Positions 45,943 through 57,149 of a stretch of DNA of 64,000 nucleotides are shown here, one piece after another. The position numbers and the translations under genes were made by a program. Within the stretch, counting starts at the first letter, position 1; the number at the start of each line of letters is the position of its first letter. The notes under the pieces were generated by a model. That model made no database searches. It saw only the letters and a list, made by a program, of their open reading frames with translations, and was not told the DNA's origin. This DNA comes from Tupaia tana (lineage: Eukaryota > Chordata > Mammalia > Scandentia > Tupaiidae): positions 20,005,391-20,069,390 of the forward strand of contig JAKSZU010000025.1 in NCBI GenBank assembly GCA_026018925.1, in the 5' to 3' direction.

Positions 45943-46246
45943 CCTACATTGACTAAGACAGATAGCTTATTTTATCAAGCCAGGAAGGATAATCTTTTAG
46001 CAAGGTGGAATAACATAACAGCAGACTCCTAGGATTTTAAACATTTTTGCCATAGGCCATGGGCTAAACATAAATCAGAAATAAGTTGTCACTTTATCAT
46101 TATGTAATACCCACTTGTACTGCTGGTAATGTCCTTTGCTCTGAATTTTATTTATCTGAAATTAATATAGCCACTTTAGTATTTTTGCCTAGTGTTAGTG
46201 TGGTATATATTTGTCCACCCCTTATCTTTTCTAAAACACAATTACT

Positions 46247-46519
46247 GGGAACCAGCAGTTAGCGTAATGGCTATGTCGCTGGACTCCCACGTAGTCGACC
46301 GTGGTTCACATCCTGGACCCGGTGGCTCAAAACTCACGCCTGGTGCGTGTGCGTGTGTGCCGAAGATCCCAAGAGGAGAATGGAGGAGAAGGGACTGCAG
46401 CATGACTATTCCCCCTGGGGGGTGATTTCTCACTTTCTTTCTCTATGTCTCTCTCTGTCTGTCTGGCGAGCACACGCACCCTATAGCGAAAAACCTCTCC
46501 AAAAAAACAAACAAACAAA
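46247..46519 (+). mobile_element. tRNA-derived SINE, youngest subfamily
   Basis: GGGAACCAGCAGTTAGCG to TATAGCGAAAAACCTCTCC and a (AAAC)n-like tail. The duplication AAAACACAATTACT (46233) / AAAAAACAATTACT (46518) flanks it. Confidence 0.95.
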
Positions 46520-46544
46520 AAAACAATTACTCATTTAATTTTAT

Positions 46545-46705
46545 TTATTATTATAATTACTTTTAATTTGCTATAAAACCTATGCACTCACCAGAGAGAG
46601 GCAGAGGGAGAAAGAGAGAGAGAGAAAGTTAAAAAGCAAGCCACCCAGATCCAGGACTTGAAACACAGTCAGTCATGTCACCATACCATCTGCTACCTCC
46701 ATCGA
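46545..46705 (-). mobile_element. Short-form tRNA-derived SINE
   Basis: TATGCACTCACCAGAGAGAGG and AAAGCAAGCCACCCAGATCC lead directly to AGGACTTGAAACACAG and CCATACCATCTGCTACC. The middle of the full-length body is absent, as at 25.3 and 51.9 kb. Confidence 0.82.
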
Positions 46706-47487
46706 CCCCTTCACTTTTAGTCTACTGTGCCTTTTTATTTAAAGTGGAGTTCTTGTAGATTACATATAGTCATGTCTTTCAAAACTACTCTGACAGTCTC
46801 TATTTTTTAGGTAGATTATTTAGACCTTTCACATTTAATGTAATTATTGGTGAAATTGATATAATGTCTACCAGGCATTTTATTTTGCTGCTGTTGTTGT
46901 TGCCCTTGTTCTTTTCTTTCACTGTTGTTTACCTTAGGATTTTTTTTTAGCATTTATATAATTCAATTTTCTCTCCTTTCTTAAGAAATATATTGTAATT
47001 CTTTATTTTAGTAATGTCTTTAGAGTTCAGAATAAGGATTTAGAAATTAATATATGTCCACATTCAAATAATATTATGCTGCTTGATAATTAGGAAAAGA
47101 ACCATTAATTCCTTTCATAAAGCTATTTTCTTTATGTAGATCCAAGTTACTGACCTATATGATGTTTTTCTCTCTGAAAAGCTTATTTTAACTTATCCTG
47201 TAAAGTCTACTGACAACAATACCTTTAATTTTTGTTTAAGCAGTTTTTCATTGCTTTTTTGACTTTTGAAGAATAATTTTACTTAGGATAGAATTATAGG
47301 TTGCTGGGGTTTTCTCTTTTAACACTTTAAATATTTTACTTCACTCTTTTTTTTTTTTTTTCTTTCATGGTTTATGAAGAAAAGTCTGACATAATTCTTA
47401 TCCATGTACTTGCTTAGGTACAGGCCTAGTGTATGTGTATACCTAACAGCAGAACATCAAAATACCTAAGGTGAAATTGATATAACT

Positions 47488-47763
47488 GGGAACCAGCAGT
47501 TAGCGTAATGGCTATGTCGCTGGACTCCCACGTAGTCGACCGCGGTTCGCGTCCCGGACCCGGTGGCTTAAAACTCACGCCGGGCGCGTGTGCGTGCGTG
47601 CCCAAGATCCCGAGAGGAGAATGGAGGAGAAGGGATTGCGGCGTGACCATCCCCCCTGGGGGGTGATTTCTCGCTTTCTATCTCTCTGTCTCTCTCTGTC
47701 TGTCTGGCGAGCGCACGCGCCCTATAGTGAAAAATCTCTCCAAAAAAAAAAAGAAAAAAAAAA
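47488..47763 (+). mobile_element. tRNA-derived SINE, youngest subfamily, best consensus
   Basis: CpG-intact head (GACCGCGGTTCGCGTCCCGG), C6-T-G6 palindrome, GTCTGTCTGGCGAGCGCACG and an A-rich tail. A perfect 14-bp duplication AAATTGATATAACT lies at 47474-47487 and 47764-47777. Likely the most recent insertion in the window. Confidence 0.97.
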
Positions 47764-47919
47764 AAATTGATATAACTGTATGGAAGAACAAATGAATTCA
47801 CTCAGAGTTGGAAACTTTAACACTCCTCAGTAATTAATTGATATATCCAATAGGAAGAAAAATCAATAAGGCATAGCTGAAAAGGACAGAACCATCAATC
47901 AACTCTATTGAATTGACAT

Positions 47920-48173
47920 TTTTTTAGAGGTTTTTGCTATAGGGCACGTGCACTCGACAGAAAGACAGAGAGAGACAGAGAGACAGAAAGTGAGAAATCA
48001 CCCCCCAGGGGGGATGGCCACACCACAATACCTTCTCCTCCATTCTCCTCTCAGGATCTTGGGCTCGCACGCAACACTCCCAGCGTGAGTTTAAGCCGCT
48101 GGTTCCAGAACTCCAACTGCGGTGGACTACATGGGAGTCCAGAGACATAGCCATTATGCTAACTGCTGGTACC
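47920..48173 (-). mobile_element. tRNA-derived SINE, fairly young
   Basis: TTTAGAGGTTTTTGCTATAGGG to AACTGCTGGTACC. The body is full, and the B box is decayed (GAACTCCAACTGCGG). Inverted relative to the copy at 47488. Confidence 0.93.
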
Positions 48174-49119
48174 AATACCTGACACTCTTTAGACAATAGG
48201 AATGAGTGATTTAGAAATATTTCCTAAATACTAAAGAAATAAACAGATACACATATTTATTAGGAAGCTAAGCAGTTATATTTAGTCTATTATGCTTGTA
48301 ACAAAAATAATTGTATTCCCAACCTTAATTAGTGTCTCTCTCAAATGTGTTTCCTAATATTCTCCCTAGTGCAAATTAAATTTCTATTTTTTAAATAATG
48401 AATCAAGATATTGTATACAGAGCATGCAATGAGAAAAATCAGTTTAATTCAGTTTTACTCAGTGGGAAAGTTCATGCATACCAATGGCTATTTTGTCTTA
48501 CATTTAAGCCACATAAGACTGTTAATATATTCAGTGTTTACATGTTGAAGTCATCCTAGCTATTTTAATTCTTCAGCAGTAAACCCAAATCAATACATAA
48601 AAAAAGCTAACAAAAATTTCTGCAATAGTTGTACCATTTTATCAACCAATAAACAATATCTGTTGAGCAATTTCAGCTTGCCATGTTGCTTAACTTGTTC
48701 AAGTTCATTCAAATCCATTTATTTTTCCAAATGTCACCAATAATCTAAACGGTTCCACATCACAGGCTGCTGACAGTTGGTATGTAAGATAATAAACAGA
48801 ATTACATTCACTTGGGGCAGTGAGTTTCAAAGATTTCTCTTTCTATAGGCCCACTTATGACATAATTTAGATATTAGTTTGTCACTTCGGCTTTCAATTC
48901 ATAGAGTTAATGTAACAGAACTGATACTCCAGTTCACAGGTGTCGAGAGAAATTTTAACTGTGTACACACTAATATGCAGATCTGTGCATTTTGCTATTT
49001 CAGAGTAAAATATATGGAGATATAACAAGGAGAGTTGATTTATCTAAAAATAGATTTTTTTCAGATACCATTTTTCTATGATGTGATTTTTTTAAAAAAT
49101 AGATGATCAATAAAGTTTG
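48174..49119. other. No feature recognised
   Basis: Unique AT-rich sequence without coding signal. Confidence 0.5.
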
Positions 49120-49364
49120 CTTTTTGTGTGTTTTTTAGTTTGCTATAGGACATGTGTGCTCACTGGAGACGGAGAAAGAGAGTTATCAGGCCCCCTCCCC
49201 AGGGAGTTAGCCACGCAAGAATCCCCTCTACTCTGCTCTCCGCTCAGAATTCTGGCCAGGTGAGCACACATGCGCAGTGTGATTTTCAAGCTATCCACCC
49301 AAACTGCACAGTCAGCTCTGTGGGGTCCAGCCATCTTAACCTCTCCATACCACCTGCTGGTCCA
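49120..49364 (-). mobile_element. Old tRNA-derived SINE
   Basis: TTTGCTATAGGACATGTGTGCTCAC, GGCCCCCTCCCCAGGGAG, TGATTTTCAAGC and CCACCTGCTGGTCC. It has TTATCAGGCCCCC where AAATCACCCCC is usual, a separate old lineage. Confidence 0.85.
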
Positions 49365-50144
49365 AGAAAGTTAGTTTTCTTTCCCAATGGAATTTGGCAT
49401 GCTAAAACTTATTAATCTGCCCGCTTCTTGCTATTTCAACTTTATGAATTTAGATACTTTCAGAATACAAGAAAAGTCACAGTTCTATTATCATTTGCAG
49501 AAAACATTGCCACACGTATAAGGAGAGAGGAAGGAGGAGAACAGAGGCTGAATTAGTCACTGGTTTTCAGTGGTGGTCTGCAGTCTGTGGTTCAAGAAAA
49601 AAAAAAAAGTCAGAAAAGCACAATTGAATTTTTCTAAGCTCCCCAATACTCTCCCTTCTAGTTTTTTTTCTCTCTTCACTGATAACATGGTGGGGCCTGT
49701 TGTTTTCACAGAATTTCACTCAGATTGTAGATTTCCTTCCACAAAATGGTTTAATGTATTCTAAAGGACCACAGATGAGAGTAGTGAAAACCCAAAAGTC
49801 ATGGCTCTTAATTTTCTTCTTTTATTGTCTTCTTCATAACCATTCTTTAATGTTGTTAACTCATGCCGTAGTAAAATCTTTGCAATCTCAAAAGTATAAA
49901 TCCTATTTTCTCCTGAGATACTTCAGCAACACTTCTGTCACTCCATTATTGTTATTATCACATGACGTTATCTTTCTTCCAGGTGTCTTCTCGGAGGTTA
50001 AATGTTTTGACCTCAGCCACAATTTCTGTGGAAGATATAATTGAGCATCTTGGGTAGTCATTGCCAAATTAAATGTTTTCCTGTGAATATGTCTAGGTTT
50101 TGTTGCCTGTTTTCCTGTTACTAAGTTTCTTAGATTCTTCTTTT
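49365..50144. other. No gene recognised
   Basis: Unique sequence. The 114-codon frame at 49700-50044 shows no recognisable domain. Confidence 0.45.
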
Positions 50145-50415
50145 TTTACGTTTATTTATTTTACTTATGATAGAAAGTGCATGTACACATGTCAGAGACA
50201 GAAAAAGGGAGAAGGAGAAGGAGAGAGAATTTTTTGAGGGACATCAGAGTCTTATTATTCAGGTTGAGATCTCCTTTCTCCAACCCGCCAGCCTCCTGGG
50301 ATCCTAGTTTCTTATTTCCGGGCTGACCTTGAATCCGAACCCATGACTGGTCATGTGACTGCCAGCACTACCACTCAGATCACTACCAACTGCATCACCA
50401 GCCTGGGCTCCTTAG
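50145..50415 (-). mobile_element. Old SINE, probable tRNA-7SL composite
   Basis: TTTATTTATTTTACTTATG tail side, a GAGAAGGAGAAGGAGAGAG stretch, then CCAGCCTCCTGGGATCC (7SL-like) and AATCCGAACCCATGACTGG (tRNA-like B box). Diverged. Confidence 0.5.
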
Positions 50416-50499
50416 GTTTTAATTCAGAGTTTTAAGGAAATAGACTCCTTTTCTTTCATAATCCATGTTTTATACTTTTACTCTGTAAAATTGCTTAAA

Positions 50500-50645
50500 G
50501 TAGCATGTTAGAGGTTGAAGGTTTCTTTTATATTATTGTCTAATTTCACAGATAATGGAATTAAGTCACTAAAATGTTAAACCTTTACTCAGAGCCCTGA
50601 TTTTCTCATCTGCAAAATTGGGGCTAATTCTTACGTTATAATTAT
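50500..50645 (+). mobile_element. Possible MIR fragment
   Basis: CTGATTTTCTCATCTGCAAAATTGGGGCTAATTCTTACG (in parts) resembles the MIR core. Upstream limit unclear. Confidence 0.4.
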
Positions 50646-50654
50646 CATTTCTTT

Positions 50655-50803
50655 TTTAATATGTCAGGACATGTATGTTCACCGGGGAAAGACAGAAAGA
50701 GACATAGAGAAAGTGAGACAACACTCCCAATGTGGGGGAGGTTGTTAGTCATTCTGCAGTGTTCGTTCTCTTCCATTTCTCCCTCCTTTCAGAATTCTGG
50801 ACA

Positions 50804-50849
<46 letters not shown>

Positions 50850-50945
50850 TCTTGAGTGTTTTTCAAGCACCTGGGTCTAGGACAGCAACTACACAGTCAG
50901 GCATGTGAGATTCAGCTGCCTTAACTAACATGCCACTTGCTGGCC
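50655..50945 (-). mobile_element. Old tRNA-derived SINE with (CA)n
   Basis: GACATGTATGTTCACCGGGG, GAAAGAGACATAGAGAAAG, a (CA)n array (50801-50847) in the body, GTGTTTTTCAAGCACCTGGG and a head ending CCACTTGCTGGCC. Confidence 0.85.
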
Positions 50946-51317
50946 AAAGAATTATCCATCTATGTATGCTTCAAAGAGCACAGGGAATATAATAGGTATG
51001 TAAAATGTAGAGGCTTAGACATCATTTGTGACAATTTCTCGATAGCTTCAAAAATCTCAAACATAACTACCTCTTGATTGTATTAATGCTGTTTGTTTCT
51101 CCAACTTTGCATTTCTCATTATCATGTGTGTCACCTATCAATTTAATCATATCCTATCAACCTGATTTTTCTGGAAATAAACCTCCCCAGGCTACACATC
51201 CTGCTGTGTTCTGCAGAGTCCTCCTGGACAATCCCACCACGTCCATAGCCACGCCACATCACATGAAGTGGTTACGTAGTCTCACGCAGAAGGGTAGACT
51301 TTACACAAACTTAGCAT
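50946..51317. other. No feature recognised
   Basis: Unique sequence. Confidence 0.45.
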
Positions 51318-51857
51318 GTTAGTCAGGGTTCTCTAAGGAGACAGAATCAATAGGAAGTGAAGAGATACGTGAGGGAGTATTTATTAAAGGAAATCGGTTT
51401 GTGTGATGATGGCACCTAAAACAGCTCCACAGTGGGACTGGCTATGTTTAAAGCTATGGCGCAACAAACTTTCAAGCATAATGTATGGTAGCACTTCAAA
51501 ACCCACGAAAATAATATGCAAGCCAAATAAAATGATGGGCCCCAGAAAATAAGACTACTTCATTCCTCTTGATTCGTCTGCAAAGGCAATCAAAAATTCT
51601 TATGTCAACAACATGCAAAATTCCAACATTCCATGTGATCATTCCTGAATATAAACTTTTTTTGTATGTATGACTTTGTTTAAAATATCAAAATGCCTGT
51701 TGATATATTTATTTAGTGGGTTTGGGGCCAAAAGTTTATTCTTTTAAAAATAGGAATCATTAAAAAAAAGGTAGAATATTTTAAGAACCCTACTGAAAAA
51801 AATGTCATTAACTGGACAGTCGTTAGAAGAAATAAGCCTGTGATTAAAATTCAGTTT

Positions 51858-52020
51858 ATGAGGTAGGCAAGAGGCATGGTGGTTAAGGTCCTGGACTACC
51901 ACACGGAGGACTGCAGTTCAAGTCCTAACCCTGATGAGTTGCTTTCTCATTTTACCTCTCTCTCTGTCTCTTTCTGTTCAAATTTAAAATAATTAATAAA
52001 TTCAAGTAAATAATTCTTTA
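51858..52020 (+). mobile_element. Short-form tRNA-derived SINE
   Basis: GCATGGTGGTTAAGGTCCTGG head, CAGTTCAAGTCCTAACCCTG (B box), then directly ATGAGTTGCTTTCTCATTTTACC and CTCTCTCTG. It has the same internal deletion junction as 25.3 and 46.6 kb. Confidence 0.82.
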
Positions 52021-52040
52021 TTTTAAAAAAGAGTTTCACA

Positions 52041-52311
52041 GGGACCAGCAATTACCATAATGGCTATGTCGCTGGACTCCCATGTAGTCAACTGCAGTTC
52101 ATGTCTTGGACACGGTGGCTTGAAACTCACACTGGGTGTGCATGCATGTGTGCCCAAGCTCCCAAGAGGAGAATGGAGAGATGGGATTGCAGCGTGGCCA
52201 TCCCCCCTGGGGGGTGATTTCTCACTTTCTGTCTCTGTGTCTCTCTCTGTGTGTCTGGCAAGTGCACGTGCCCTATAGAAAAAAAATAACCTCTCCAAAA
52301 AAAAAAAAAAA
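52041..52311 (+). mobile_element. tRNA-derived SINE, fairly young
   Basis: GGGACCAGCAATTACC to ACCTCTCC and poly-A, flanked by AGTTTCACA (52032, 52313). It has a perfect CCCCCCTGGGGGG palindrome but CpG-decayed head and body. Confidence 0.95.
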
Positions 52312-52715
52312 TAGTTTCACAATAGGCTGTCTGCAAACTGGAAACAGTAGGATTCTGGTAGAATTGTTTAGTTGAAATCTTAAGGTCTCATGACCCCAGT
52401 CTGAAAGTCATGGAAGGAAGGTGGGGGCCTGCAGGTGAAAGTCCTGTAAGCAGAAGGCAGGTGAGTTCTGACCTGTGAGGCAACAGAAGTCCATCTTGCT
52501 CCATCAGGTAAGATCCTACTTGTCTTCTGTATTTAGTTTCTTGGGGATTCTTGGCAATTGGTTTGTGCTTTCCCACACTGCAGGTAGATCTTGCATGTCT
52601 AATCTACTCAGACCTCTGCAAATTCCTCTGTAAACACCCTCACAGATTCAAAATAGCTCTTTTTCTAGGTATCTTTTAGTCTAATTGAGGTGACACCCAA
52701 ACTAACCAGTGCTTT

Positions 52716-53850
52716 TAGGTACCGATAGTACCTTTCATATCTTATTTCTATATCATCACTTTCTTAAAGTTTCTTTCGGTAGACTTCTCCTGGGCTGCCA
52801 ATGGAATTGTCATTATTTTAAAAGGGAGAATTGGGAATTGATAACACATTAATAGACTGCCTGGTATATGCTTTGAATTTGTATTTTCATCATATTTTAT
52901 ACAACTATAATGAAATACATATTTATGGAACTATTTTCTGCAAATCTGATTACCTCATTAGAAGGTAATTTGCAAAAGGGCATATACAGGGTGTATTCAG
53001 TTTATTTTTATATTTCTACCCCATGGCATGTGGACACACCTAGAAAACACACACAGGACATGTGTTGATCAGTGTAGTCCAAGTTATACCATGGGAACAA
53101 AAGCCCCGTGTCATAAAACAACACCAAAAAAATAAAATTCCTTTAGTATAAAAGTAGGGCAAGAGTCAAAAAGTGTGATCTTCTCCTCATTTATACCCAG
53201 ATCCCAGGTGGCGACAGAGGTTCTACTCCTTATCTCACTCCCATATAACACAGTGTTTGGGTTCTTTATTGAAGTAGAAGAGTACATAAGTAATCTAGTT
53301 ATCAGGTCTTTATGCTTCTGACTGGAAATGATACATTCATCTTCTGATCTTCACTGGCTGAAGTACATCATAAATGGTTAATCTTGAGCTAGTATGTGTC
53401 TGGAGGAAATGAGAATGCAGACTCACGGGGGAGCTCTAGGGTAGGTATTTCTAAAAAGAAGCTTTTATGCTACACTTAAAAAATCTTTAGATAGAGAACC
53501 CTCCTCAATGAAGGGCACACTGAACTTCAATTTAGTTAACAATTTCTCTTCCACATCTAAAAGGACAAAGGCACACAGCCATGGAGAGATATAAAAAAAA
53601 TTCATAAAAATAATGATCAAAAGCATGAAATGGGACAAAGGAAGACGAGAGGAAGGTTAAACTCTGTTTTCTTACCAGATAATGAACAGCACCTTCAATA
53701 TGCTTTTGGTGCCACAATCTACTCAGCTTCAGCCAACCAAGGATCAGAGGCATGGATGTGCTCATGTACTCAGTGAGATCTTCAAATGGGAACTTCAAAA
53801 CTCATACTGGTCAGCTTTGGTTTTTCCTTAGGCCTCTTTCCTTGACTTAA
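52716..53850. other. No gene; possible L2 fragment
   Basis: 52895-53060 (AGAAGGTAATTTGCAAAAGGGC, then TTTATATTTCTACCCCATGGC) weakly resembles an L2 3' end. The rest is unrecognised. The frame at 53532-53798 has no domain. Confidence 0.35.
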
Positions 53851-54070
53851 AGATGGCTGCTGCTTTCTGCCTGTGATCTCATGTGGTCTTTCCTACCTAT
53901 ACACATGTAATTGTGGTGTCTCTTTCATTTTTTGCAATGACATCATTCCTATAGGATCAGGGCATTTAATCTTACTTACCTTCTTAAAGACTCCTTCTTT
54001 AAATGCAGTCACATTGGTGGTGAATCTTTAATGTGGGGATTTGGAGAAGGATGCAATTCAACCCAAAACG
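53851..54070 (-). mobile_element. Ancient LTR fragment (MaLR-like), minus strand
   Basis: AGATGGCTGCTGCTTTCTGCC, CTCATGTGGTCTTTCCTACC, GGTGTCTCTTTCATTTTTTGC, TTTAAATGCAGTCACATTGG and a final GCAATTCAACCC, all in the reverse order of the family at 44851. Confidence 0.65.
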
Positions 54071-54555
54071 TGGACTTCGCTAGCCAGGCTCAATCTCTCA
54101 AACTTCCTCAGATTCTTTTTCTATTTTTAAGTGCTCATCGAGATACTCCTTTGTGCTTTTGCTTTTGTTTGCCTGGTAAAAAGGCAGTGCCAGTAACCAC
54201 CCTCTCCTGCTGTGCACCCCATGCAGTACACTGGAATGGCTTGGGGTTTCATGCCATCCAATTCTTCTCCTCTGCAGATGCAGATTCAAGGGAGGACTTT
54301 GTCTTTAATTAAAGGTTCTTATGACATAATTACCTTTCCTGGTTTACTTTCCATCTATCAATGTCCCTAATTAGTTAAATGGAAACAATTTCTTCCTTAA
54401 TAAATTCTTTGCAAACCAATGATTAAAGTTCAACTTTTGAATATCTCCATCTAAGAAAAATGTGACAAAGATGAAATGAGAGAACGCATCAAAAATAAGT
54501 AGCCTTGTACTTGCACAGAGCATTTCCATACCTGTTAGTTAAAGCTTCTGTCATT
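54071..54555. other. No feature recognised
   Basis: Unique sequence. The frames at 54031-54312 have no recognisable domain. Confidence 0.45.
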
Positions 54556-54570
54556 ACGATGTATTTATTT

Positions 54571-54833
54571 TTTATGGGTTTTTTTGGAGAGGTTTTTGCT
54601 ATAGGGTGCGTGCATTCGTCAGACAGACAGGGACAGAGAGACAGAAAGCGAGAAATCACCCCCCCAGGGGGGATGGCCACACCGCAATCCCTTCTCTTCC
54701 ATTCTCCTCTCGCGATCTTGGGCATGCACGCACACGCGCCCAGCGTGAGTTTAAGCCACCGGGTCCGGGACTGGAACCGCGGTCAACTACGTGTGAGTCC
54801 AGCGACATAGCCATTATGCTAACTGCTGGTCCC
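54571..54833 (-). mobile_element. tRNA-derived SINE, young
   Basis: TTGGAGAGGTTTTTGCTATAGGG to CTGCTGGTCCC with a CpG-rich body. Imperfect ACGATGTATTTATT / ACTATGTATTTATT flanks (54556, 54834). Confidence 0.95.
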
Positions 54834-56531
54834 ACTATGTATTTATTATGATCACTATTATCATTAGTTTTATTGTAATTCAAGGTTGACATTACATATA
54901 ATAGGATATGTTACTTAAGGTTTTTTATTTTGTTATTTTCACCTATTAGATGTGGATAATATAGTACAGATTCAAAAATGTTCTGAAGAGTAAATAAAAT
55001 AGAATGTAGTCTTTTTTTATGGTAGTTCGGAATTATTAATTGTTAATTTTATCTTATAGTTAGTATTTGCAAGATTCCCAAGACAGTTTGCTTGAAAGTA
55101 TCCACCCTCCAAAGCTGGTGAATGCACATTTTAATTTACATATTCAATTCCATAGAGTCATTTCTCCTTCGTTGCTCTATTCAAGCTTCCCAAAAAATCA
55201 AAACTATGTATATATCGAATTATTAAATATTAGTAAATAATGTGTCTTCTATAATGAATAAAAATTTCTGCAGATTCATGTCATCTGCTTCTTTAAGGGA
55301 CAAATATCTTCTCCACAGTATTGTCTCACCCATGAAAATAGTCAGTGAAATGTGCACTTTAGTTACAATGATTTTTTTGTTTGGTAAGTATAAAAGACTC
55401 AAGATTTAAAAAAAAAATTAAGTTGATCATTTTATTAGAAAGTTATGCATAAAAGATTTAAATAAATATAATATTCACATCCTATCGTTTTCATTAAAAC
55501 CTCAATACACGCTTTCTAAATTCCTTCTCAGCTTTGCTAAAGATGGCCAATTTTACTGTTAAAGGGGACATGATTACTGAGGTTGACATTAAAGGTTTTG
55601 AAATGGATTGAGGAAGAAGGAGGTTGGGTAAGAGAGGAAGAAGTAATTTACTGAAGCTAGCAAGACAGCCTTATTTCAGTATGCTTGTTTGCTATGCCAG
55701 CAGGGAATAAAAATAGAGGTACTGTACTTTCAAGGTGAATACAGGAGAGAAATGCACCGTGCTTTGGAACTGAATACTCCCCAAATAGGACCAGCCTTGA
55801 TGCATTTTAAGAACGGCACCAGTAATTCGCCATTGAGATTACAATACAAATGTTTTGTATGTAGGTTAGAAAACAAATATACTTTGTAGCAGGCATGAAA
55901 TTAAGAATTTTCTGCTTTAATGACCTTAAAATATATCTTTGCAAAAAATAATATAATGACATGAAATGCAAAGTAGGTTCTCTCTGTTTTGCCAGTTCTC
56001 AGTCTATACATCATTTAGAAACTGCTCAATATCTATGCCATTGATAAAATTATTCTAGATTAAAAACTTTCCAATATTTGCTTATACCCTTAGCCCATAA
56101 TGAAGTTCCTACATTATTCTTTAGATTTTCTACCTCAATTAAACCTTTGCATATTTACGCTCCAAATGCTTTATTGGGTATGTAGCAATTCATTTGTATA
56201 AATGATTTTTCTAGTTTTCATCCATATCAATGTTAAATGTGGCAAGTGGCCACAAGTATTAACATTGAATTGCTTGAACTATCATAAAGTACATCTATGG
56301 ACATTAGTGGAAACTTGGCACGTTTCAGATATTATCCTCTTCATACATGAAAGCATGTTGGCAAAACAGACACATAAAGAAATGTCTTGTTTGTTAAGAG
56401 ATGTTAAATCCAGGGCATTTAAGAAATCTGGAAAGGATTTTGGAAGATTTTAATTTGCACAAGAGGGGAAAAATACCAGAAGAAATACAGGTCTACATTT
56501 TGGTCATTAAAAGCTATATAAAATGTTCAGT
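54834..56531. other. Large AT-rich stretch, no gene
   Basis: No SINE and no recognisable domain in the frames at 55689-55889 or 56202-56616. Confidence 0.5.
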
Positions 56532-56787
56532 GGGGCCAATCAGTGACATAGTGGATAAGGCGGCTGGTTTCTACATCACTGACTGCACAGTTAGAGTTCC
56601 TGGCCTGGAGACATGAAAAGCATGCTGGGTGCATGTGCCTGCATGCCCCAAATCTCTGAAGGAGTGAGCAATAATGGACAAGGGATTGCAGCATGATCAT
56701 AACACGCAGGGAATGCTTTGTCACTTTCTTTCTCTCTGTCTCACTGGCAAGCACACATGCCTTCTGACAAATTTAAAAAAAAAAAAA
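56532..56787 (+). mobile_element. Old tRNA-derived SINE
   Basis: GGGGCCAATCAGTGACATAGTGGATAAGGCGG head, GACAAGGGATTGCAGCATG, CT-rich section, GCAAGCACACATGCC and poly-A (motifs read in parts). Confidence 0.85.
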
Positions 56788-56819
56788 AGTGTAGTGAGAT
56801 GCAAATCAAAAATCTATGT

Positions 56820-57080
56820 TAAGGAACAGCAGATGTTGTAATGGTTAAGATGCTGGACTCCCACATGGCCAACCACAGGTCCTGGATCTGGTGGTTTGAA
56901 AAGCATGCCAGGTGCTTGTGCGTGTGTGCCCAAAATCCCAAGAGGAGAATGGAGGAGGAGGGATCGCAGCATGGCCATCCCCTCTGCTGGGGTGATTTCT
57001 CCCTATTTTTCTTATTATCTTTCTCTCTCTGGCAAGCGCATGTGTTCCATGGCAAAAACCTAAAACAATTTTTTAAAAAA
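56820..57080 (+). mobile_element. Old tRNA-derived SINE, B box deleted
   Basis: GTTGTAATGGTTAAGATGCTGG (A box) and CCCACATGGCCAACCACAGG pass straight to TCCTGGATCTGG, so the B-box core is missing. The body through CATGGCAAAAACC is intact. It would not be expected to keep a functional Pol III promoter. Confidence 0.88.
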
Positions 57081-57149
57081 ATCAATTTTGTGCTAATTTA
57101 CAGAGCAGACCTTAAGCCAAGCACAGTATTAAAGAGAGATGATTGCTCA

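Larger units (their letters stand above)
45943..47487. mobile_element. LINE-like relic, interrupted by SINEs
   Basis: 46050-46240 and 46706-47400 recall an old L1-associated sequence (GGAGTTCTTGTAGATTACAT, TTTAGACCTTTCACATTTAATG, TAGGATAGAATTATAGGTTG). Orientation and exact family uncertain. No coding frame remains. Confidence 0.4.
51318..52715 (-). mobile_element. Ancient LTR, minus strand, split by a large insert
   Basis: Right side of the family: TTAGTCAGGGTTCTCTAAGG with AGACAGAATCAATAGGA (51318-51430). Its remainder (52395-52715) includes CTGTAAACACCCTCACAGATTC and AATTGAGGTGACACCC. The intervening 51430-52394 holds unidentified sequence and two SINEs. Same family as 45198-45942. Confidence 0.55.

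Noticed and set aside
46247-46519. CpG island promoter
   Set aside because: The CpGs belong to a young SINE; no unique CpG-rich sequence surrounds it.
47488-47570. Functional tRNA gene
   Set aside because: A and B boxes are present but the acceptor stem does not close and a SINE body and poly-A follow.
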